Shown here piece by piece: positions 16,147 to 25,900 of a stretch of DNA of 35,622 nt (positions are counted from its first letter, which is position 1; each line of letters opens with the position of its first letter). The DNA is from Gammaproteobacteria bacterium (GTDB lineage: Bacteria > Pseudomonadota > Gammaproteobacteria > Steroidobacterales > Steroidobacteraceae): NCBI GenBank assembly GCA_020029545.1, contig JAIBJL010000007.1, positions 1-35,622 on the forward strand, given 5' to 3'. Made by a program: the position numbers and the translations under genes. The notes below the pieces were generated by a model. It saw nothing but the letters and a program-made list of their open reading frames with translations, made no database searches and was not told the DNA's origin.

Positions 16147-16851
16147 TCATGACTTCGGCGCATTCAGATTGAACTCGATCTTCTGCGAACCCTTCTGTTC
16201 CACCGGCTTGCCATCCTGGATTTTCGGCTTGAACTTCCAACGCATGACGGCCTGCACCGCCGCAGCTTCGAAAATACCCTTGGGCTTCGCATCGGTCACC
16301 TTCGCGCCGCGCACCGACCCGTCGGCGTTCACCGTCACTTCCAACTGCACCCAGCCAGTCACTCCCGCACGAGCCGCGTCGCGGGGGTATTGCGGAGGAA
16401 TGCGTTGCAGAGGCAACAGATCGCCGTCGAACATTGCCGCGCCGCCGCCTTTGCCCATCGCGCCCGCCATGGGTCCGCCTGTGACGGATGCCGACAGGTC
16501 CAGCGACGGAATGGCCATACCCGACATGCTCTGGCTCGAAGCTTCTGCGACGACCTTCATCTTGGAAGGCGGAGGGGGTGGCGCCGGCGGAGGGGGTGGC
16601 TTGCGGCGCTGCAATGTTTCGGTTTCGGAATCGCGTCGCAGTCGCACGAAGTCGATGGTCTGCAATGCCTCGCTCTTGTCCGCAACGAACTTGCCGACAT
16701 GGATGGCGGAATAAAGAAGGCAGAACAACAGCAACGAAAACATGACTGACGCGGCGACGGCAGGCAGCATCCGCGTAGCGAAATCGCTCTTCGGTAGTTT
16801 TCCCGGCAGCATGGCCATCGGTCGGTTCGCGGTACTCGCAGCGGTGTTCAT
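16147..16851 (-). CDS. tonB: TonB energy-transducing protein
   Basis: A 234-residue protein: cytoplasmic N-terminus, one membrane anchor (about 29-50, VAASVMFSLLLFCLLYSAIHV), a short proline-rich segment (RKPPPPPAPPPPPS), then a Gly/Met-rich linker and the TonB C-terminal domain (YPRDAARAGVTGWVQLEV, then WKFKPKIQDGKPV). It transmits proton-motive energy from the ExbB/ExbD motor to outer-membrane receptors. The anchor lacks the SHLS-type sequence of TonB1 and the periplasmic linker is short, which fits the TonB2 class. The ATG at 16851 lies 76 bp after the second exbD; the longer frame to 17034 overlaps exbD and is rejected. Confidence 0.92.
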   Translation of the reverse strand: MNTAASTANRPMAMLPGKLPKSDFATRMLPAVAASVMFSLLLFCLLYSAIHVGKFVADKSEALQTIDFVRLRRDSETETLQRRKPPPPPAPPPPPSKMKVVAEASSQSMSGMAIPSLDLSASVTGGPMAGAMGKGGGAAMFDGDLLPLQRIPPQYPRDAARAGVTGWVQLEVTVNADGSVRGAKVTDAKPKGIFEAAAVQAVMRWKFKPKIQDGKPVEQKGSQKIEFNLNAPKS

Positions 16852-16927
16852 CGATAGTTCCTGAAATCTCTCTTGAAGTCGCCCGTGCTCAACCCAGTGA
16901 TCCGGCCGTCTTATCCTGGGCCCGTCT

Positions 16928-17338
16928 CTATCCAGCCATTGGCGCGGTCGCGATCGATACATCGCTGACACCGCCCGCCTTGACCTGGTCCATGACCTGC
17001 GTGAGTACCCGGGTATCGGATTCGCGATCTGCAATGATCACGACGGTGTCCTCGGGTCGCTCGACGTGCAGTCGTTCGATAGAGGGACGGACTTCCTTGA
17101 GGTCGACGCGACGCTTGTCCATCCAGATATCGCCGTTCGGACGAATCGCAATCAGGATATTGCCCGATTCCTTGCTCTCGGCCGTCAGCGCTTCCTGCTT
17201 GTTGACGGTGATGCCGGCCTCCTTGATGAAGGACGTGGTGATGATGAAAAAAATCAGCAGATTGAGAACGAAATCCAGCATCGGCGCGAGATCGATTCCG
17301 GTCTCGTCGCTTTCCTCGGCGTGACGACGCGATAGCAT
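16928..17338 (-). CDS. exbD: ExbD-family motor subunit, second copy
   Basis: A 136-residue, single-span protein with cytoplasmic N-terminus and periplasmic C-terminal domain. The membrane segment LAPMLDFVLNLLIFFIITTS carries the proton-path Asp (D24). The C-terminal half (VVIIADRESDTRVLTQVMDQVKAGG) is the ExbD/TolR periplasmic fold. It lies 100 bp downstream of another exbD, with about half the residues identical overall and near identity in the membrane segment. ExbD works as a dimer inside an ExbB pentamer, so two genes might yield a heterodimer or two alternative motors; this is inference. Confidence 0.92.
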   Translation of the reverse strand: MLSRRHAEESDETGIDLAPMLDFVLNLLIFFIITTSFIKEAGITVNKQEALTAESKESGNILIAIRPNGDIWMDKRRVDLKEVRPSIERLHVERPEDTVVIIADRESDTRVLTQVMDQVKAGGVSDVSIATAPMAG

Positions 17339-17438
17339 TTACTCAGCTCCTCGCCCGCACGATGCAGGCGGATTCCAATGGGCTCGTTGACACACAGGCC
17401 CGGCGAAAATTCGCGACGAGGCGGCTTGCCACTCTCGA

Positions 17439-17855
17439 TCAGCCCACTCGTTCGGAAGCGGCGATCGACACACTTTGAATGCCGCCCTGGCGCACCTGAT
17501 CGATGACCTGCACCAGCACCCCGGTATGGGCGCCCTTCTCGGCGACGACGACGACCGAATCGTCCGGCTTCTGGGCATGCAGTCGTTCGATGGCAGCGCG
17601 CACCTGGCGTACGTCGACGACTTTCTTGTCGATCCAGATGTCACCGGTACCGTCGATCGTCACCACGATGTTGCCGGCTTCCTTCTTTTCGGCATTGCTG
17701 GGATTGGGACGGCTCACCGTGAGCCCGATCTCCTTGGCGAAGACTGCGGTGATGATGAAAAAAATCAGCAGGTTCAGAACGAAATCCAGCATCGGCGCCA
17801 GATCGATGCCGGTCTCTTCCATATTGTGCCCGGCGGCGTTTCTACGTAGACGCAT
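17439..17855 (-). CDS. exbD: ExbD-family motor subunit, first copy
   Basis: A 138-residue ExbD/TolR protein. The membrane segment LAPMLDFVLNLLIFFIITAV has the conserved Asp (D24), and the periplasmic domain has VVVVAEKGAHTGVLVQVIDQ. It is 63 bp after exbB and precedes a second exbD. The basic N-terminus (MRLRRN) is cytoplasmic. The 69-nt block 17748-17816 encoding its membrane segment matches 17237-17305 of the second copy with four differences by hand alignment. This suggests duplication with local conversion or strong constraint. Confidence 0.92.
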   Translation of the reverse strand: MRLRRNAAGHNMEETGIDLAPMLDFVLNLLIFFIITAVFAKEIGLTVSRPNPSNAEKKEAGNIVVTIDGTGDIWIDKKVVDVRQVRAAIERLHAQKPDDSVVVVAEKGAHTGVLVQVIDQVRQGGIQSVSIAASERVG

Positions 17856-17918
17856 GGTCAGCAGTCACCTTGGTTGAAAGAGTCGTGTCGGCTGCAGGGC
17901 AATCGATCCGGTAGTGGT

Positions 17919-18443
17919 TCAATACGTAAACTTGTCCGCCAGCAGTTCGGTCTCGTGCCGCATGCGGCGGCGGAAGTAATACACCGGATACAGCCCGGTG
18001 ATACTCACCGCCAACCCCGTCAGCGTGCAGATCATCGCCTCAGAGATGCCGCTCGCCATCGAGCGGGCATCTGCCGAACCGCGAGCGGCCATGGAATCGA
18101 AGACTTCCAGCATGCCACCCACCGTGCCGAGCAGGCCCAGCAGCGGACACATCGGCACCAACACTCGCAGCACCTGCATGTTCGCCGCCATCCCGGCATT
18201 GAGCCGGGAAATCATTGCCCGCCGTACTTGATGCGAAGTCCAGCTGTGACGATTGGCACGAGCCATCCACTGGTCGAGCATTCGCTTCGTGTCGCTGGGC
18301 AGCACCGTGCGGTAGTACCAGTAACGCTCGATCACGATCGACCACATCAGCACACAGGCGAGGAAGATGTAGTTCACCACCGGGCCACCGAGCTCCCGCA
18401 TGTTGTGAAAGGTCTCCAGCGGCGAGGCGAACACCTCAAACAT
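17919..18443 (-). CDS. exbB: ExbB-family motor protein (TonB2-type, short)
   Basis: A 174-residue MotA/TolQ/ExbB proton-channel protein. One N-terminal membrane helix (VVNYIFLACVLMWSIVIERYW) is followed by a cytoplasmic stretch, then the core LRVLVPMCPLLGLLGTVGGMLEVF and SGISEAMICTLTGLAVSITGLYPVYYF helices that form the channel. The start at 18443 was chosen because it overlaps the end of the preceding gene by 8 nt (translational coupling) and the family N-terminus begins there; the track-long reading to 18560 has an Arg/Ser-rich shadow extension. Together with the two ExbD proteins it forms the proton-driven motor for TonB. Confidence 0.93.
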   Translation of the reverse strand: MFEVFASPLETFHNMRELGGPVVNYIFLACVLMWSIVIERYWYYRTVLPSDTKRMLDQWMARANRHSWTSHQVRRAMISRLNAGMAANMQVLRVLVPMCPLLGLLGTVGGMLEVFDSMAARGSADARSMASGISEAMICTLTGLAVSITGLYPVYYFRRRMRHETELLADKFTY

Positions 18444-19809
18444 TGGGCTTGGCCTCCAGTTTCTCAGCCAGCAGACCCGTGCTCTGCTCGTCGAGGATCT
18501 GCACGATGGCGCGCGAGATCGACGACAGCCAGGCGTTGGCGAACAGCAGCGGGATGGCAATACCCAATCCCAGCACCGTAGCGATCATGGCTTGCGAGAT
18601 ACCTGCAGCCATCAGTTTGGGATCGCTGGATCCGGATTCGGTAATGCTCTGGAACGTGATGATCATGCCGACCACCGTGCCGATCAGGCCCAGCAGCGGA
18701 CCGGCGGCGACGGCGAGTCGCAGGAAAGGCTGGAACCTCTCGAGCTTCGGCACTTCCTTCATCACCGCCTCGGAGATCCGCAGCTCCACCACTTCGGCGT
18801 CCTGCTCGAACTTCACGGCATCGCCCTTGAAGGTGGCCAGCACGCGGCCCAGCGGATTGTCGGTACCCGGATCGTTCGGGAAGCGCAGCTGATTTTTGAC
18901 GCGGCCACGAACAGTCACGAGGTAGAACAACTGGTAAGCGGCGAGCACGACACCCACCACACCGACGGTAATGATGATTGCGCCGACCAGTTCACCCTTC
19001 TCGATACGTTCGACGACGTTCGGGCGTTGCGCATAGATCGACAGCATCACGCCTCGCGTTGGATCGACGACTGCCTCGACATAGCCGCTCTTGGTGGCTT
19101 CCAGCGCGTTGGCCGGACCTTCGAACTGGTTACCTGGCTGACGCGGCATGATTGCCAGCTGTTGCTGACTCGGCAGATAGTTCAGATATTCGCCGCCGGA
19201 CACTGCAGTGAACGGACCGACGCGAGTGACGGTGGCATCGACCGCCTTGCCTTCGGGACTCACGACCTTGGTCTTGAACTTGGCGACGTAACCGGTCTCG
19301 GTCATTTCCCGCTGCAGTTCGAACCAGAAGCGCTCCAGTTCCTGCATGGAGGGTAACGACTTCGATTGCGCCAGCTTGGTCACGAAGGCTTCGCGATCCG
19401 GAAACTGCGCGCTAATAAGCGAGTTGTGCACGACGCTCGAGAAGTCGTTGGCGACCTGCCGCACGACGCCGAACATTTCACCAAGATTGCCGGCGCGCGA
19501 ATCCAGCTGCGCCTGCAGTTCGGTCAGCTTCTTTTCGTTGCCATCGAACGCTGCCGACAGCGCAGCACCGCGTCGCTGTTGCTCGGTGAGTTCCGCACGT
19601 GCGGCACCGGTCAGCTCAGCCTGCTTGTTACGCTCGGACAGGAATTTTGCTTCGCGCTCCTTGTTGGCCTGCGCCTCTTTCTCGCGCGCGGTTCGCGTCT
19701 GTTCGAGCAATTCGTCCAGACTCGCAGGCGCAGCGACGGCAACGTAAGTCACCAGCGGCGAGACGGCCACTGCCAGGGTCAGCAGTGCTGTGGGAATGAA
19801 CCTGGTCAT
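18436..19809 (-). CDS. TtpC-like large MotA/TolQ/ExbB protein
   Basis: A 457-residue inner-membrane protein. It has a signal-like N-terminus (MTRFIPTALLTLAVAVSPLV), a long periplasmic charged coiled-coil region (about 30-110), a periplasmic domain, a membrane span near 270-290 (GAIIITVGVVGVVLAAYQLFYLV), and a C-terminal ExbB-like channel domain (AAGPLLGLIGTVVGMIITF, then GISQAMIATVLGLGIAIPLL). This architecture matches TtpC of Vibrio TonB2 systems, an extra component essential for TonB2 energy transfer. Its ATG shares one base with the TGA of the DUF3450 gene and its end overlaps exbB, so the three are coupled. Confidence 0.9.
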   Translation of the reverse strand: MTRFIPTALLTLAVAVSPLVTYVAVAAPASLDELLEQTRTAREKEAQANKEREAKFLSERNKQAELTGAARAELTEQQRRGAALSAAFDGNEKKLTELQAQLDSRAGNLGEMFGVVRQVANDFSSVVHNSLISAQFPDREAFVTKLAQSKSLPSMQELERFWFELQREMTETGYVAKFKTKVVSPEGKAVDATVTRVGPFTAVSGGEYLNYLPSQQQLAIMPRQPGNQFEGPANALEATKSGYVEAVVDPTRGVMLSIYAQRPNVVERIEKGELVGAIIITVGVVGVVLAAYQLFYLVTVRGRVKNQLRFPNDPGTDNPLGRVLATFKGDAVKFEQDAEVVELRISEAVMKEVPKLERFQPFLRLAVAAGPLLGLIGTVVGMIITFQSITESGSSDPKLMAAGISQAMIATVLGLGIAIPLLFANAWLSSISRAIVQILDEQSTGLLAEKLEAKPNV

Positions 19810-20588
19810 CAGCTGATCTCCTTCGGAGCACTAACCGCAACACGTATGAAATCTGGTGCCGCCTGTTTCTTGGCGACTTTGAGGCCGGCATGCATGGCGT
19901 CCTGATACTCCTTGTCGACCTTCCAGGTTTTTTCGCCGGCATCCCAGTAGCCGGTTTCCTTGCCATCCAGTGTCTGGTACATCAGCGATAGCCGGCCGGA
20001 GCGCAAAAAGTCCACCGTCTTCTCACCCACCTTTCCTTGATAGGCTTCGATGGTCCGACCGTATTCCATCTCGATCTGATAGGCCTCGACGATGCGGCGA
20101 TATTTCTCCGACGTCGACACGTCAGCGCGCGTCATCATCTCCTTGAGTTGCGCGACCCGATTGGTGCGCTCCTCAAGCAGGAACGGCACGTCGAGCTTCA
20201 CGAACTGGTCGAGCGTCGCGAGCATCTTGTCCATCATGGGCAGTACTTCCTTCGACGTCGTTTCGATCGTCGTGAGCTGCCCGGTCATTTCGGCGATCTG
20301 CTCTTCCTGCGACTTCACCTGCGCGGCCAGCTGCTCGTTGTAGGACTTGAGACTGGTGGTCTCCGCCAGCATCTGGCGATAGTCGGACAGCATCTTGGTC
20401 GCTTCTTCGTCGAGGGCTTCGACCTTCTTCTGCGAGGCTTTCGCCGCCTCTTCGGTCTTCACCTGTTCGCTGATGACGCTGTTGACTTTCGCCGTCTGAG
20501 CGACGCCCGCACCGGCACTGACGAGGGCTGCGATCGCGAGTGCGAGCGCCACCGACGTTGCCCGATGTTTTTCTTTGATCATGATCAC
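19809..20588 (-). CDS. DUF3450 periplasmic coiled-coil protein
   Basis: A 259-residue secreted protein: signal peptide (ATSVALALAIAALVSAGAGVA, cleavage near 31), then a strongly coiled-coil region (about 38-125, rich in E, K, Q, T: SEQVKTEEAAKASQKKVEAL) and a C-terminal domain with YQIEMEYGRTIEAYQG and FLRSGRLSLMYQ, the signature part of DUF3450. Proteins of this family start TonB2/TtpC operons in Vibrio and Shewanella; their biochemical role is not settled. It is the first gene of the seven-gene operon. Two Met codons (residues 1 and 3) precede the signal peptide; either may be used. The start is preceded by CAGGAG. Confidence 0.9.
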   Translation of the reverse strand: MIMIKEKHRATSVALALAIAALVSAGAGVAQTAKVNSVISEQVKTEEAAKASQKKVEALDEEATKMLSDYRQMLAETTSLKSYNEQLAAQVKSQEEQIAEMTGQLTTIETTSKEVLPMMDKMLATLDQFVKLDVPFLLEERTNRVAQLKEMMTRADVSTSEKYRRIVEAYQIEMEYGRTIEAYQGKVGEKTVDFLRSGRLSLMYQTLDGKETGYWDAGEKTWKVDKEYQDAMHAGLKVAKKQAAPDFIRVAVSAPKEIS

Positions 20589-20976
20589 TACCTGACTCCT
20601 GCCACGTGACGGCGCGGCTGTTCAAGAACCTACCAACGGAATCTGCAAATTTCGGTCCAGCGACGATGGGTGCTGTCGTTGATCCGCGGATAACTTTGCG
20701 GCGTCCGAGCACATGCCGGCGGCATGTGTCGTGCGAGCTGGCAACGGCACGGTGCAGCGCACCGGAGGAACAAGTCACGGCTTGCCGCGCTCAACGCACC
20801 ACCCTGTTGCCGAAATCCCGAGCGTTGCCCCATCGCTGCGCTCCTTATCCTTACCTGCCGAACCACACGCCTCGCATCGATTCAGACGCGCAGTGGCGGG
20901 GGGACCCTACCTGGGCAGGAACCGCGAGATCGGCCACGGGTTCCGCGGGATTTGCACAGGGGATTTCCGGCGCCGC
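20589..20976. promoter_or_regulatory. 388-bp upstream region of the TonB operon with a perfect palindrome
   Basis: No gene is seen here. It should hold the promoter of the minus-strand TonB operon. ACATGCC (20711-20717) and GGCATGT (20721-20727) form a perfect 7-bp inverted repeat around GGC, about 125 bp upstream of the first gene, suitable as an operator or a small hairpin. I looked for a Fur-type site (GATAATGATTATC-like) and found none, so iron control is not supported by the sequence. Confidence 0.45.
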
Positions 20977-22947
20977 TTACTTCCCTTTGACTGGTCCGTA
21001 ACCGACCGGCGGCGTTCGATGATGCGTCGTACGCTCGTAGGCCGATGCAATCCGGAACAGCATGGGTTCGTCGAATGGCCGCGCCATGAAATCGACGCCT
21101 ACCGGAAGCCGCGCAGCAATCGGACCGACCAGCCGTGTCTTGCCTGGCGCATCGGCATCGGGCACCCGGTCGAACACCTGCGTCGTGAAGCCGGCAGGCA
21201 CCGTGATCGCCGGAAAGCCATTCGCACCCAGCAAAGTCCATGCATTGGAAGAGCGGCCATTGACCGTCGGCTCGGTGGGTGCGCCGAGTTTGGCCGCTGG
21301 AATGTTGCTGGTCGGATAGGTCAGCGCATCGAGATGGAGTTGTCCCATGCACTGCAAGGCAATCTGCTGCAGGGCGAAGCGATTCTGCAGTCGACTGCCA
21401 AGATCCAGCGTCTGGTCAGCCTGCTTGTTCTCGAGCCCCTTCTTCTTGTCGGAAAAGCCGCTTTCCTCGCGCACGTCGGTGAAGAACTTCGATTTGGCGA
21501 TCAGGTCGGCGGTGCTACGGATGTTTGCATCGCCGCGCTGCTGCAGATACAGATCCAGCACGAATTTCCCCTCACCCTCGGTCCGCTCCTGCGTCAACCC
21601 GCGAATACTCGGGCCGGCCGGCAACAATTGCGGATCGAGAGACATGCGTACCAGCAAAGGCATATGGTCCGCCGTCGGTTTGCCGCTGGCGTCGACCGGA
21701 AACAGTTGTGGAAATTGTCGCGTGAACAGCGCGCTGAGCGTGGATGGCGCGTACTTCGCAATGCATTCCTGAAACAGCGCACCGCCCGGACCCGGATCGA
21801 CAATGGTCGCGCCTGCCTTGCGCAAGTCGACGATAGCCTGCTCGACGATGTCGATGCTCTGTGCGTCCGCCTGCGTGAACAGCGCCTTGTTCATGTATTC
21901 ACGCACGACTCCGATGCGCACACCACTCAGCGATGGGTTCTGCGCGTAGCTGTAGTAGGGCTGGGCAGGCTTGCGCCCTACGCTGAATGCCGTCAGTTCA
22001 TCTTTGGGATCGTAACCGGCAATGACATCGAGCACTCGCGCCGTGTCCTCGACGGTGCGACACATCGGCCCGACACGATCATTCATGTACGAAGCGCGAA
22101 TCATGCCCGCCCGACTGACCAGTTCCTGTGTCGGCGCCAAGCCAACGATGTTGTTGTTCTTTGCGGGATTGCGTACCGATGGCCCTGACTCTTCACCGAC
22201 CGAGCACATCACCAGATTCGCCGCCACCGATGAACCCGAGCCGCCGCTGGACCGTCCCGGACTGCGTTCGGTGTCATAGGGATTGCAGAAGGTGCCGCCG
22301 AATGCGCTGCGATCGCCGCCCGCATACTCTCCCATGTTGGCCTTCGCGATGATGATCGCGCCGGCCTCGCGCAGGCGTTTGACAAACGTGGAATCCGCCG
22401 GCGGCCGGTCGTTGGCATACGGTGCATCGGCACCCGATGTAGTACGCATGTCGAACGTGTCGTACTGATCCTTGATCGAGATGGGAATGCCATGGAGCGG
22501 CCCAGCCAGTTTGCCTGTGGCCGCGAACTTGCGATCGAGTTCGGCGGCGACCTCCAGCGCATCCGGCATCGCCGGATCGCTGTCTTGCGCATCGGTCATG
22601 CTGCGCGCCTTGCGATCGTCGAAGCCGAGCGCCTTGCGCGTCCTGGGGCGCAAATTCAGCGTCGACAGCGCATTGACCTGCCCGGCGTTCGGAATGGTCG
22701 TCACTACGCCGAGCAATCCCTGCGGTTGCGAAACACAGGTCCCGTTGTAGGCCTTGATACGCGCCAGATACCCGCGGACCAGTTGCTCGCTGGTCAGCTG
22801 CTTGTTCAGATAAGCCTGATGCACCTGCGCAATCGTGATCTCATCGAGTTGCAACGGGGCCGGAACATCGGCCTGCGCGAGCGTGGCTACCAGCAATGAG
22901 GCGCCGAGCAATTCCAGCAGGACAGCCAGAGGCCGTAGATAGGACAT
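20977..22947 (-). CDS. Exported amidase-signature hydrolase
   Basis: A 656-residue amidase-signature-family enzyme with a Sec signal peptide (LLELLGASLLVATLAQA, cleavage near 26). The catalytic Lys-cisSer-Ser triad is complete: K159 in PISIKDQYD, S233 in GRSSGGSGSS, and S257 in GEESGPSVRNPA; the Ser-Ser spacing of 24 is standard. The motif GTDTGGS, usual around the nucleophile, reads EESGPS here. An insert of about 45 residues at 75-125 makes it longer than typical. The C-terminus HHRTPPVGYGPVKG is typical of a secreted amidase group and recurs in two remnants in this window. Substrate is unknown: amides, peptide amides or acyl-amides. It follows the RND pump by 52 bp, possibly in the same transcript. 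Confidence 0.9.
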   Translation of the reverse strand: MSYLRPLAVLLELLGASLLVATLAQADVPAPLQLDEITIAQVHQAYLNKQLTSEQLVRGYLARIKAYNGTCVSQPQGLLGVVTTIPNAGQVNALSTLNLRPRTRKALGFDDRKARSMTDAQDSDPAMPDALEVAAELDRKFAATGKLAGPLHGIPISIKDQYDTFDMRTTSGADAPYANDRPPADSTFVKRLREAGAIIIAKANMGEYAGGDRSAFGGTFCNPYDTERSPGRSSGGSGSSVAANLVMCSVGEESGPSVRNPAKNNNIVGLAPTQELVSRAGMIRASYMNDRVGPMCRTVEDTARVLDVIAGYDPKDELTAFSVGRKPAQPYYSYAQNPSLSGVRIGVVREYMNKALFTQADAQSIDIVEQAIVDLRKAGATIVDPGPGGALFQECIAKYAPSTLSALFTRQFPQLFPVDASGKPTADHMPLLVRMSLDPQLLPAGPSIRGLTQERTEGEGKFVLDLYLQQRGDANIRSTADLIAKSKFFTDVREESGFSDKKKGLENKQADQTLDLGSRLQNRFALQQIALQCMGQLHLDALTYPTSNIPAAKLGAPTEPTVNGRSSNAWTLLGANGFPAITVPAGFTTQVFDRVPDADAPGKTRLVGPIAARLPVGVDFMARPFDEPMLFRIASAYERTTHHRTPPVGYGPVKGK

Positions 22948-22999
22948 GACGGTCTGTACTCCAATCTTCAGGTGGACCAGGTCGGGCGGAACCGACAGG

Positions 23000-25900
23000 T
23001 CAAACGCTTAGCGGCGCCGCGTGCACTTCGGTATCCGAGGACGTCTTGCTCCTGGCCGCTGTGCGCCGGCTCAGCATCACGTACATCGCCGGAATGACGA
23101 AGAGCGTCAGAGCCCCTCCGCAAACCAGCCCGCCGATGACGGCAATGCCCATCGACATGCGGCTTTCGGAGCCGGCACCCAGCGCCAGCGCGATCGGCAG
23201 GATGCCGAGGATCATCGCCAGCGTCGTCATGAGAATCGGGCGCAGACGCGCGGCAGCGGCTTCCTGCACTGCCTCCCGCGGATCGGTCACACCGGCGGCG
23301 CGACGTTGATTCGCGAATTCCACGATCAGGATGCCGTTCTTCGTGACCAGGCCGATGAGCATGATCAGGCCGATCTGCGAGAAGATGTTCAGCGTCTGGT
23401 TGAAGTACCACAACGCCAGCAATGCGCCGGCAAGGGCGAGCGGCACCGTCAGCAGGATCACGAACGGATCGATGAAGCTTTCGAACTGTGCCGCGAGCAC
23501 GAGGTAGATCAGAATGATCGCGAGCAGGAACACCACGCCCAGCGATGAAGAACTCTCGACGAAGTCGCGCGCCGAGCCGGTCAGCGACGTGGTGAAGCGT
23601 TCATCGAGAGTTTTCTTTGCAATCTCGTTGAACGCCTTGATTCCCTGTTCCATCGTCACGCCGTTCGCCAGCGTGCCAGAGACGGTAGCCGCGGCGTACC
23701 GGTTGTAACGATAGAGTTCGGGCGGCGCGCTGCTCTCCGTCAGCGTGACGACATTGTCGATTCTGACCATGTCATCGCCGCTTGCGGTGCGCACGGCAAT
23801 GTTGCCGAGATCGCCCGGACGCGAACGGAAGTCGCGCGTCAACTGGCCGATGACGTCGTACTGCTTGCCATTCAGGATGAAATAACCGAAGCGCTGCCCG
23901 CTCAGGCTCGATTGCAGCGTCTGCGCGATGTCGAGCGTGCTGACACCGAGTGTCTGGGCCTTGTTGCGGTCGATGGTCACGCGAACTTCCGGCTTGCTGA
24001 ATTTCAGATCGCTGTCCACGAACGTAAACTCGTCGCGCTTGCGCGCTTCTTCGAGAAAGGCGGGTAATACTTCCTGCAGCGTGTCGAAGTCGGCCGCCTG
24101 AATCACGAACTGTGTGCCGCCCCCGCCGGACCGTTTCTCGCCGATGCTCGCCTCCTGCGTGATGTTCACGCGCGCGCCGTTGAACTGACGCGCGAGCCCC
24201 TGCAGGTCCGCAGCAATCTCGGCCTGCGAACGTTTGCGTTCGGACTTGTCTTTCAGGAACAAGCGCACGAAGCCGTTGTTGACCGGACCCTGGATGCCGG
24301 GAGCGCCGCCGGCACCCGGCACCTGCGTCATCATCAGACTTGCTTCGGGCACGCGTTGCGCCGTGGCATCGGCCAGGTCGTCCATGAAGCTCTGCATGTA
24401 TTCGTAGCCGACGCCTTCGGGCGCTGTCGCTCGTACCCAGATGCGTCCGCGATCTTCCAGCGGCGACAGCTCGCGGGGCAGCACGCCCACCATCGAAGCA
24501 ATCAGGCCCGCTGCAAGGCCGAGCACGATAAGTGCCGTACCACGATATTTCATGAACCCTGCGAGGCTGCGGCCGTAACCGCTCTCGAGCGAGTTGAAGA
24601 AGGGTTCGGTGCGCTGGAACAGCCAGTTATGTCCTTCGTGCTTGCGCAACAGCTTGGCACTGAGCATCGGCGTCAACGTCAATGCGACCAGCGCCGAAAT
24701 GATCACCGCGCCCGCTATCGTCATGCCGAACTCGCGAAACAGTTTTCCCGACATGCCGCCCATGAACAGCAACGGCAGGAACACGACGGCGAGCGTGATG
24801 GTCGTCGAGATCACGGCCAGGAAAATCTCCTTGGTGCCGGCGATGCCTGCCTCCACCGGCGCCATGCCCGATTCGATTTTCGCGTAAATGTTTTCCAGCA
24901 CCACGATGGCATCGTCGACGACCAGGCCGATCGCCAGCACGATGCCCAGCAATGTCAGCGTGTTGATCGAAAAGCCGGCCACTTGCATGACGGCAAAGGC
25001 CCCGACGATCGACACCGGAATCGCCAGTACCGGAATCAGTGTCGTGCGCCACTCGCGCAGGAACGCGAACACCACCAGCAACACCAGCACGAAAGCAATC
25101 AAGATCGTCTCGCTGACTTCGTACAGCGAGCGACGCACATACTCGGTGGTGTCGTACGCGATCTGCAAATGAATATCCGCCGGGAGTTCCTTCTTCACCT
25201 GCTCGATGCGCTGGCGCAGTTCATCGACGATTTCGATCTGGTTGGCGCCGGGCTGCTGCTTGAAGTACAGACCGGCCGTGGGGGTGTCGCCGATCTTGAG
25301 CGAGCCGCGTTCGTTCTGTGCCCCGAGCTCCGCATAGCCGATATCGCGGAAGCGCACGATGCTGTCGCCGCTGCGCTTGACAATGAGCGCGTTGAATTCT
25401 TCCGGCGTATTCAAGCGCGACAGCGTCTTGACCGGGAGTTCCACCGCTTCTCCCTCGATGCGCCCCGATGGCAACTCGATGTTTTCCCGACTCAGCGCCT
25501 GCCTGACATCGAGTGGCGTCAGCTGATAGGCTGCGAGCTTTTCCGGGTCCATCCACAGCCGCATTGCGTAACGTTTCTCCGCCGGCCGTTCGACTTCGGC
25601 AATGCCCGGCACCGTCTGCAGCCGTTCACGCATGCCATCCGCGAACGCATTGAGCTCCAGTTGATTGCGCCGTTCGCTGCTCAGCGAGATGCCGAAGATC
25701 GGAGTGGAGTCGGCATGCGCCTTGTTGAGGACCGGCGGATTGGAATCCGGCGGCAGATTGCGCACGGCCCGCGCCATCTGGTCGCGAACGTCGCTGGCTG
25801 CCGTATCGAGGTTGGTCTCCAGCGAAAATTCCGCCGAAATCTGGCTCGCGCCTTCACGGCTGGTGGATGTCAGCGTGCGAATTCCGGCGACTGCATTCAC

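Noticed and set aside
20589-20976. Fur box upstream of the TonB operon
   Set aside because: No GATAATGATTATC-like hexamer series was found on either strand.
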